A DNA stretch of 41,412 nt from NCBI GenBank assembly GCA_009602735.1, contig WELA01011789.1:240403-281814 (forward strand), read 5' to 3'. Below are positions 33,435 to 41,412 of the stretch, piece after piece. The notes beneath the pieces were generated by a model. The model saw nothing but the letters and a program-made list of their open reading frames with translations. It searched no databases and had not been told where the DNA came from. Numbering within the stretch: the stretch's first letter is position 1; each line of letters starts with the position of its first letter. A program made the position numbers and the translations under genes. This stretch comes from Mesotaenium endlicherianum. Its lineage: Eukaryota; Streptophyta; Zygnematophyceae; Zygnematales; Mesotaeniaceae.

Positions 33435-34499
33435 AAATGGTACTCGGCGCGTAGCAAAATATTTGTGGATTTTTGTGAGTTACTAACAAGTGGCTAGGAA
33501 GTACTCTGAAATCCTTTCCAGATTATGATGTTATGGGATTCACAATTCCAGAACTAAATGGTTATTACCCTACCTTCGAAAATATCTTTTTGTAAATAAC
33601 CACATCTTCAACACTTTCAAAGGAAGTGATTTCACGATCAACCATCAAATCATCATTAATGTTCTAAGTTGTCAATTTGGCTGCGCGGCCGTGTATATTT
33701 GTGTTTGTCATTGTTATATACGTAATAACGTTATGTTGTAAATTTGAACCCCCCCTAAAAAAATGGGGTGCAAAAGTCGTGTATAGTTTAAACATATAAA
33801 TTTTGATCTAACTCATCAAACTGAACGCACAACAACTCTTAGCTTGACATGGTGTCCATGTATATGTGGCCATAAAGCGCTTGTCCACATTCAAACCGCA
33901 ATCAAATTGTGGACCAATTAAATTGCCTTAATTAGCCCACTTCAAAAATAGATCGTAGAGATTTAAATATAATTGAATGAAGTACATCAATTTCTTCAAG
34001 TTTTGATCATCTTGACAAGTAGATTACGACCTTCCTCTATAAAATTTGTGAAACTAGTAAATTGATGGAACTTAATGGGAATTTAGCAAAGGGTGGAATT
34101 TGAGTACTCCGCCTAAAGGGGGAATTCAAATCAAAACCTTGATTTGATATGATCAAAATTTACACGCTTCATAAAGAGGCCACCGCGGTTGACTATTAAG
34201 AAGAAAGAATTGAATATCAAAGTTCGTCAATGTTCTGACAACTTTCTTAACACAGGAAGAGTTGTGGCAAAGTAAAAATTTTTCTTTCAACTTCAATCTT
34301 CAAAATTTTCTCCATCCCGCCGTTAACACCCTTTGGCGTTGGCACCCAATCTTAGCGTCGAAGCTGTGAATTGATTATTGCGAGCCCACCAGTCGCACAT
34401 TTTCAAGGTGCAGCCTAAACAAAACTTAAAAGTGACGTGACTTTTCTGCCAATTATATTGATAAGATGTCAGTGAAATCTCGTGTACGTCGCCAAATAT
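33435..34499 (-). mobile_element. Probable internal fragment of an LTR retroelement
   Basis: AT-rich sequence immediately downstream, on the minus strand, of the LTR at 34500-35165. It begins TATTTGGCGACG, similar to the start of internal regions in plant Gypsy elements where a TGGCG-type primer-binding site follows the LTR. No gag or pol motif is readable over about 1 kb, and it stops at a composition change near 33430. Identity as leader sequence is inference. Confidence 0.4.
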
Positions 34500-35165
34500 T
34501 GAAATGAATTGATATATCAATAAGCAAAAAGATATTTCTATCAACAAGTAATCCTTATGGTGTTTTTTTGTTAGCTCATATAGATCAACACAACTAGCGT
34601 AAGCAAATTTTACAAGTTAGATATGAGTACGAGTATCAATAATGCCATTGGTAAACTCATACATGAGCAAGATTAGTAAGCAATTTGTGTAATGGCTTGC
34701 AGCCTTAGATCTAAATATTGTCCAGTAGTCGTAGCCTGGACACAAAGTTGGTCTCACTTTCGAATGCCGAACTTGATAGCAAACCTAGCATATGTACATA
34801 AAATCCATGAAATGACTTAACTGTTCAAATAGAAGTGCGATGGCACTGCCTACCCAGGTCTTAATCACGTCGATAGGACATCAGCTAACGAAATTCACAG
34901 CCATCTCCCATCATCTCGAATTGTCATCCGCCTAAGGCATCATCTGGCCATTCATCTAGCATGTTTCAATGGATGCATTACTAGGCAGTTCGCTAGTTCC
35001 GCTTAAGGGTCAGCTGGTTGTAAAGAATGTGTCAGCAAGCTGACCCAAGTAGACTTCAGCCTTCTACTCTCGGCTGAGTCATTATTTTGAATATCAACTA
35101 TAGTTCAGCAAATGAACTTAATTGACTATTCTGCATTAACTAAATTATTTTACTGATTCACTATA
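34500..35165 (-). mobile_element. Third, diverged LTR of the solo-LTR family
   Basis: Reverse complement aligns with 8680-9400: end GAATTCATTTCA-like at 34500 (ATTCATTTCA), start TATAGTGAATCAG at 35165, and internal matches including GGGTAGG..GTGCCATCGCACT, GACACATTCTTT and TAGATGAATGGCCAGATGA. Flanking pentamers (AATAT, AGTAC) do not match, so it is either the 5' LTR of a truncated element or a solo LTR with mutated flanks. Confidence 0.75.
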
Positions 35166-37781
35166 AGTACGTTGCGTTTAAGTACGTACTTGAGAAAGTT
35201 GCTCAGTCAAAATATGACGTAGAAGCCAAATACGGTTAGCACAAAACTTGATCATCTCAAATCTGCAGTCGTATTTTTTTGCCCACGTTGATTCTAGAAT
35301 TAGGTTTTAAATGTGTAGAGAAGGCGAAGAGGGTCTACCATTTTGGAGTCAACATGTCAATCAACTCTCTCACAAGCTATTAAGCAATCTTGACTGACAA
35401 TATTGACGAAAATTGTTATGAGTCATTTTCAAGTACGAATCTGATGCAAGTCTCGATGATTGTCAAGATGACTGAGCTTTGTGCTCAACACATATGAAAG
35501 ATATTAGCTTGCAGGAAGAAAGGACTTTGTGTTTGTATGCATATGGGAAATTACTTGTACAACACGTTAAGAGTTTGTGCATCATTTACGAATGTTCCGA
35601 AATTATAAAATTGACTAAACTAATGTGTAATGCGGGGACCATTTGACATTGCCCAACTCGTATCAAAGTCATGACAATTTTTTGAGATGGGGCAGTCTTC
35701 AAACTTTCAGTGAAGTCAACATCACTTAAATTTTTTTGAAACTTAATGCAAGTCAATATGACAAAAGTCTTAGTTTTAAGGTGTCTCAAGTGTTGGTGAG
35801 CAAAATGTTGCAGTTCAATTGTCAGTGTTTCAAGAGAGTGAGTGGTTTGAAGTGACTAGAATCGGCCAAACACAACGTGGTGCAAAGCATAAGGGGGATA
35901 CCTTTTAGTCGTGCACGCTTGAAAGTAGCCGATGCCACAATATAGTTGAAGATCTAGAGGGTATTAACTTCATAGTTTGGAACACAATTTGGCCCCAATC
36001 ACATGAGGTTCAACGTTTGTCATCTCTACTTGTTGTCACATTCCACCATTTGACATTGAAAGGACTTGCTTTGGCCTCAATTTAGCCCGAGCGGTTGCTA
36101 CCGTTTCCAATGAAATCGCACCATATAATATTACGTCAATATCATGCCCTTTGAGATGTTCCCTTGCGCAATACAGTATCCGCTTTGTACTCAACTTGGA
36201 GATATTATGATGAAAATCCAAGACTAGAGACTTGTTTATTAGATATTCATTAGCGGTGGGTTCTGATGCAAGGGCAAGTTAAATTGTGAGGCAACTAAAA
36301 TTTAGCAGCTCTCGACGGGTTGATGCTACGTTATTCAGGAGGAGAGTTATAGGCTTGTATCGTGCCCTCCATGTATACCCACCAAGTTTGCGCACTTTTT
36401 GCTCACACTTTTATCCTCTTTTGTTTTGCTCCATTAAGTCCTCTTGCATGCACGGTGGGTTTGCAGTATTCAATAAGGCCCCCCTCATGGATTTTTTGCA
36501 AGGCGCGCCTCTTTAGCTATGTCCATTGTACGTCTAGGTACCAGTTTAGAACACGCGTAAAGGGGGGGGATTTGTTACAGCTTCCCTGTGTTGGACATGA
36601 GGCAAAAGTAAATGTGGTGTTTACCTTTCTAGTGGAGTCAGTCACCTGGCACTTTGACTCTGCTGCAAATCAAGGGATGCTAGTTGGGGAACAATTTAGT
36701 GCAATAGAAGCTACTTGCATTCAAAATGTTACACATGGCCCGTGGATATATTAATTGTTAAACTTCAAGAAAAGACTAAGAACCATTTACTTATTTCTAA
36801 AGGCACTGCATGCACGAAACCAATCCGACTAGTAAACATGGTCAAAGATCGCATAAGTAGCGATTATCAATAGAAACTTTCACATTATATGATGTTGTGA
36901 AGAGTTGGACATATGCACAAATGTCCACCAATGGCCTGATTCTTGTACCAAGATATCACACGTAGAGGACTTGCTTTGCACTTACTACCAACTTGTGTCC
37001 TTTTCAAAATAACAACATGGCCTCAATGCACGTTGATGCAGTCAAAGTAAGAAATCTTCAAAGTAGTCTCCTACAAAAAGAGGCAGAAACGAATTGTAAA
37101 CCAATCAGATCCAATACAATAATAATGTACCAACCACCAACCAAAAAGTTGGCCAAAAATTCACCTTCATCATACCAAACGCACCCCCAAGACTGAAATC
37201 TGCTAGCTCCAAACACCTCAAACAGCCTAACAGCACCCATAGCACCCAAGGTACAAACAGCAGCTAACACGAGCTGGCCTAGAACTCATGCTTAACCTAT
37301 GCAAGCCACGTGGCATCTCTTCTCGCGCTTGACAAGACCACGCCGCAGCCCTTGAAGCCCATTCACAACCCGCATTGTGGTGAAGATCCAACAAGTGAAA
37401 TATCCGACAAGCGGGTTCCCACTCCCGTCTCTAACTTTTCGAGCACCGCAAATCCTTGGTGTCCATCTACACCACGCACTGCCTGCCAGCAAAAACTCGA
37501 CAAGAGGGTCCCTTACAAGCAGGCCTCCATTCACACCCATAGGCTCGAGTCGATTCCTCAACCCTGGGCTCTGGCAGGAGGTCCCTACTCTCACACTCCA
37601 CGCGCTGTTCTAACTGCCTGTCTCTCTGTCAGTCTGAAGTCAGCTAGTCGTCACATGAAAAAATGTAGTCCCTACTCTCACACTCTGCGGGTGCTGTCTT
37701 ATCATTTGGCCAGTCTATCAGTCGCCGGTCCGCTAGTTGGCCAGTCATCCAGTCTGCCCACCCGGTCAGCCAATAAGTCAA
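35166..37781. other. AT-rich intergenic region, no gene recognised
   Basis: All frames are short and unconserved to my eye. A run of AAAGGGGGGGGA at 36559-36570 followed by TTTGTTACAG could be a polypurine tract plus LTR start, but no second LTR was found. It probably contains decayed transposon sequence and, at the right end, the 3' untranslated region of the lipase gene. Confidence 0.45.
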
Positions 37782-40700
37782 TCACTCCAAATCTGACAGG
37801 TTGGCGAAGTTGGGGGGGCTGCTGCCAGAGCTCTGCCTGCGCAGGCTTTCCGCCTCAGCATACTGGGCGAGCTCGCCAGCTGTCGCCATCTGCTGCTGCT
37901 GCTGGTGCTCCTGCTGCTGCTGCTGTTGCAACGTACCCGGACCCGCACCCGCACCCGCACCGGCTCTTCTTGCAGACTCCGAGCAAGCAACGCTTCCCGT
38001 CCCCTTGTGGCGTTCAATCCCGTTTCCCACTGCCACCTTGCGTCCGGGCCTCTTCCCAGTCCCATGCCCGTTGGCTCTTGCGCCGCCACTTGTCCTGCCG
38101 CCCGCGGCCGTTCCTGCCCCTGCACCTGCCCCCTCGCCGGCACCCTCGCCGGCAGCACCATTAGCAGCAGCACCAGGAGTGGCAGCAGCTGGGGACGCCG
38201 ACAGCAGGGAAGCAGCTTCGGCAGCAGCGGGGGAGGCGCTTGCAGCTGCCACTACTCCCTCGAGCGCGCCCGCGCTTGCTGCCAGCTCCAAGCTGTCCTG
38301 CAGATAGCGCGCTCGCGGGTCGCTGCGGAGCTGCCTGGTGTCCTCTCTCAGGAGCCTGGCCTCCTGCGACGACGACCCCAGCCTGGGGGGCGGCAGCGTC
38401 GGCGGGGTAGACGGAGACGGCGGCAGAGGAGAGGAGGGCGGCGGCGGCGCTGCAGCCGGCCCCTGCCTGGGCAGCGGCGTCGACGGCGACAGCGGCGGCG
38501 GGGGCTTGCTGCGCGTGCGAGCGCGTGCCGTATGAGAGTGCACGCCCATTTGAGCAGGGCTTTCCCTTACGTCGCGGTCGGAGGAGATTGGGAGAGAGGT
38601 GTCCATAGGAGGAGAGGCACTGCCGTTCGCAGGATTGGGGGCCACCCGCCGCTTCAGCTGAACTTCTGGCCCTCTGCCAGAAGTCCCAGCCTGGTGCAAT
38701 GCCGCGCGGGGCGGGGCCCGCACATGGCCGCCACCATGCACCTCCCCATTACCCTCTGCCCCATTGGCAGCTCCCCATGAGCCCCCCTGGACAAGCAGAC
38801 TCGGTCGCTCGTTTTCCCCACCAGCCCTCTCCTTGCGCTGCCCATTGCTCGCACTCCCCCCAAGAAACTCTCCATCTCCGTCGCCGCCCGCTCCCCGCTC
38901 AGGCTTTGGCCCTCTGAAGGAGCCGACGGAGCCCAGCGCTGCAGCAGCCGTTTGGGGCTCGCCACCTGGCGGCCCTGCGAGCGCATGCATGCCACTTGGC
39001 AGAGACCCGCTCCGCCTGTGCAGCAGCCCCTGTTCTCTGGATGCGGCAGCCCCCTCACCACCCCAGCCGCCCTCCTCTTCCTCCTCCTTCCCCCCCCTCC
39101 CGCCCTTCCTGTCCCCCCTCGTCCCCGCCTGCCCACTCTGCTCCCTCTCCCGCTTCTCGGCGTTTGGTGTCCGCTTCTTTAAGGCCCCCCGCAGGTCCGA
39201 ACCGGAGGAGGTCCGGACGGCGAGGCTGAGGCTCGGCAGCCCCCCGCCCCTTTCCCGAGCCTCCGCAGTCTCCCGCAGCTCACGCGCGGTGGGGATGCGA
39301 AGGCGTGACATCACGTAGGCCAGCAAGTCCTGCTTGTGCGCAAACGTGAAGTCCAGGTGGGCGTACTCGAACTCCTTGGCCGACACCTGGCGGCACCCGG
39401 CGGCTCGCAGCGTCTGGTAGTGCCGCATCACCATGGCCGGCGGGATGAGACGATCGCGCCGCCCGATGACGACGTCGACGGGCACGTCCACCAGCCCGTA
39501 GTGCGCGCCGATGTCCAGCGGCGCGGCGGAGCCGTACACCTGGCGGTTGGCACGCGCGCTCCCGAAGTCGTACAGCTGGAACCTGTCGGCCGCCTTCATC
39601 TGGGAGAGGTGCTTGGCCACGCGGTAGGCGATGCCGGGCATATTGTACATGTTATAGTGCGGCATGCGCAGCGCGCCCACCCAATCCGAGGTGTCCCCGC
39701 CGACAAGCAGGCTGCTCATGGTGACCTGCACGAGCGCGCGCACCGCGGGAAAGTTCTGGAAGTCCTGCGCGAGCTTGTTGAAGAGCAGCCGCAGCCCGCG
39801 CGTGGGGATGTAGAGGCCCGGCATGTAGCGCGTCATGAAGGCGTCGATCCAGGGCACCGCCGCCAGCATCACGTCAAACAGAAAGGGCGTGTGCTTGTGG
39901 AAGCCTGCTCTCCCCACACCCACGCCCACGCCCATTCCCACACCCACGCCCATCCCCGTGCCCACGCCCATTCCCATCCCATTTCATTCCAGCCCATGCC
40001 AAAAGCGCCCCCATAGCCCACCCGCCCCCCCCGCACCCCGCCCCCACGTGTCAACAGAGCCACCCCATCACGTGTCAGCAGGGTCTCCGACCCAAAAAAC
40101 GGACGGCCCCAAGGACGCAAGCATTCATGGAATCGCTTAAAAAAAGGTTAAAGAGAAAAGGGAGCTGGTGCAGCCGGGGCGTGTACGGCGGCGACTCGTC
40201 GTTTGGGGAGAGCGGAATGAGGCGCGAGAAGCGGCGGTGCAGCTTCTGGCACGACCGAGGAANTGGGGAGAGCAGGATGAGGCGCGAGAAGCGGTGCGGC
40301 TTCTGGCGCAGGCGCTGAGTCACCACGTACACCATCACGGCGGCGCCGCCCAGGCTGTGCGACACGCACTGCAGGCTGTACGGCTGCTCCTCCTCTTCCT
40401 CCACCTGTCCCTGCCCCTGCCTCTCCTCTTGCCCCTGCCCCTGCCCCTGCCCCTTCCCGTCCTCCTGCCTCTGTCTCTGGCCCTGCCCCTGCCCTTCGCC
40501 TGGTCCCTCCGGCTGCCTGTCGCCACCTGTTGCGCTCTGACTGCCCGCACCGCTGGCGTGGTCATTGGCATCGCGCTCGCCATCCTTGCCCTGCCGCCCG
40601 CTGGGGACGCTCCCATCACCGCCCATTCCAGCGGAGTTGCAACGGCCGCCAGCTGTCAGCGTCATGTGGGCCTGCTCAAGCTCGCCGAGGACGACCCCGG

Positions 40701-41034
40701 GACCGCGCTCGCCGCCGCCTGGCGAGCAGGCGTTATCCCCCCCCTGGGCGCCAGATGTCCTGCTCTCGTTGGCCCACGCCGGCGCCTTCCCGAGCTCGGC
40801 CATTTTGAGGGAGTGGATCTTTTCCACCATGGCTGCAATGTCGCACATGCCGTGCTCATTCACAGAGTACCGCCAGTACCTGCGGCCAAAAAGTAAGAAG
40901 ACAAAACATTAATACTAATCACCTTTTTAAAGGTAAACCACCGCCGATACCAGCAGCAGAAAGCGAAAAAGAGGAACCATCTCTTAGCTTAACAATATAG
41001 AATGAAATGTTTAAAACCTCACCATTATATATAC

Positions 41035-41085
<51 letters not shown>

Positions 41086-41324
41086 CATCATCACCAACGT
41101 TGCGCGTGCAGTGCAGCCCAGAGGCTTATAGCAAGTACAACTCCCTCCTTCCCGCCCTCTCCCACACACACTCTGCTTACGGACGCACACTACCTACAGC
41201 ACAGAGCATCTAACAGCGCACAAAAATGCTCTATCCTGGCCCACGCACCTGCGCGCGGGGATGCGGGGCTCGACGTGCTCGCGCGTAGCGTACCCGCGCA
41301 GGTTCCCCAGAAATACGTCGAAGC
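37782..41324 (-). CDS. Acid-lipase-type alpha/beta hydrolase, 5' end outside window
   Basis: Visible exons in transcript order: 41324-41249 (GFDVFLGNLRGYATREHV), 40879-40264 (YWRYSVNEHGMCDIAAMVE ... LQCVSHSLGGAAVMVYV ... FSRLILLSP) and 39904-37782 (FHKHTPFLF to the stop). The triad is complete: Ser in HSLGG (codon 40354-40356), Asp in GRRDRLIPP (39453-39455), His in EYAHLDFTF (39357-39359). It matches the plant lipase group of Arabidopsis At1g73920/At1g18460, related to animal gastric/lysosomal acid lipases, which hydrolyse acylglycerols or sterol esters. Two oddities: roughly 130 residues of Gly/Gln/Glu-rich sequence between AELGK and QPYSL, and a C-terminal tail of about 430 low-complexity residues (Pro/Ser/Ala/Gly-rich, a Q-rich run near 37890-37930). 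The donor after LILLSP is lost at the N at 40263. Exons for the N-terminus lie beyond the right edge. Confidence 0.9.
39914..39984. repeat. CCCACG/CCCATT hexamer array in a lipase intron
   Basis: About 12 hexamers of the CCCACG/CCCATT type directly upstream (minus strand) of the acceptor at 39905. The glycine-valine-methionine frame read here on the minus strand is intron, since AG followed by the conserved GFHKH coding start is at 39904. Confidence 0.75.
40190..40320. repeat. Partial duplication of lipase exon sequence flanking an N
   Basis: The segment around FSRLILLSP (40264-40320) is repeated in diverged form at about 40200-40262 (QKLHRRFSRLIPLSPN), with a single N at 40263 between them. 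The true splice donor is not visible. Confidence 0.75.
41025..41080. repeat. (AT)n microsatellite in a lipase intron
   Basis: TATATACATATATATAC followed by an uninterrupted (AT)n of about 36 bp, between the exons at 41249-41324 and 40264-40879. Confidence 0.9.
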
Positions 41325-41341
41325 CTGCGGGCGAGGCGCCG

Positions 41342-41344
<3 letters not shown>

Positions 41345-41412
<68 letters not shown>
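41345..41412. repeat. (AG)n microsatellite at the window edge
   Basis: Unbroken AG dinucleotides, at least 34 units, reaching the end of the window. On the minus strand it is a (CT)n tract about 20 bp upstream of the acceptor of the exon at 41324. Confidence 0.95.

Noticed and set aside
36362-36754. 130-codon plus-strand ORF
   Set aside because: Composition and lack of motifs suggest chance; it crosses the polypurine run.
36559-37232. Polypurine run then TGTTACA, resembling the 3' end of a Copia-type element
   Set aside because: No matching second LTR, no target duplication and no coding domain found.
37801-38780. Plus-strand ORFs up to 291 codons opposite the lipase
   Set aside because: Antisense shadows of the GC-rich lipase 3' exon; Arg/Cys/Ala-rich without domains.
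39905-39977. Minus-strand extension of the lipase frame reading Met-Gly-Val repeats
   Set aside because: It is a hexamer repeat in the intron; a good acceptor sits exactly before the conserved GFHKH sequence.
39336-40016. 226-codon plus-strand ORF
   Set aside because: Antisense shadow of the conserved lipase catalytic exon.

Overview
The window looks like nuclear DNA from a green plant-lineage (streptophyte) eukaryote. Three spliced protein genes can be rebuilt by hand, all with GT-AG introns and all close to land-plant families: a family-31 glycosyltransferase, a mitochondrial gamma-type carbonic anhydrase of respiratory complex I, and an acid-lipase-type alpha/beta hydrolase. Exons are GC-rich, introns are long and full of microsatellites and minisatellites, and the space between genes is packed with transposons. 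A charophyte alga such as Chara would fit the retroelement load and low-complexity protein tails, but that is a guess, not something the sequence proves.

Layout. 1-1859: no recognisable gene. 1860-3290: about three copies of a diverged ~565-685 bp GC-rich tandem repeat. 3625-12170: a decayed but structurally complete Ty3/Gypsy chromovirus with two LTRs, a 5-bp target duplication (GACAA), primer-binding site, polypurine tract, gag, protease, reverse transcriptase, RNase H, integrase and chromodomain. Two solo LTRs of another family (4856-6059 and 8680-9400), each with its own 5-bp duplication, are nested inside it. 12182-12982 (minus) is a broken ORF of unknown family. 13159-13420 is an inverted-repeat version of the 1.9-3.3 kb repeat. 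14119-17726 is a cluster of terminal-inverted-repeat DNA elements with 3-bp target duplications, including one copy inserted head-on into another copy of its own family, plus a ~35-bp minisatellite and a second MITE-like element.

18430-28128 (plus): a 12-exon gene for a Golgi type II membrane GT31 beta-1,3-galactosyltransferase of the arabinogalactan-glycosylating type, 406 residues. 29457-32741 (minus): a 5-exon gamma carbonic anhydrase gene, 263 residues, with all three zinc-ligand histidines. These two genes are convergent, with about 1.3 kb between their stop codons. 32742-37781: non-coding and AT-rich, containing a third, older copy of the solo-LTR family on the minus strand and a probable fragment of its internal region. 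37782-41324 (minus, 5' end outside the window): an alpha/beta hydrolase lipase with an intact Ser-Asp-His triad, an expanded low-complexity insert before the nucleophile and a ~430-residue low-complexity C-terminal tail. The window ends in a long (AG)n tract.

The three genes have unrelated housekeeping roles (cell-wall glycoprotein synthesis, mitochondrial complex I, lipid hydrolysis) and nothing suggests they work together. I see no CRISPR array, operon, plasmid or viral system. The most notable structures are the self-nested inverted-repeat transposon, the nested solo LTRs, and the expanded lipase.
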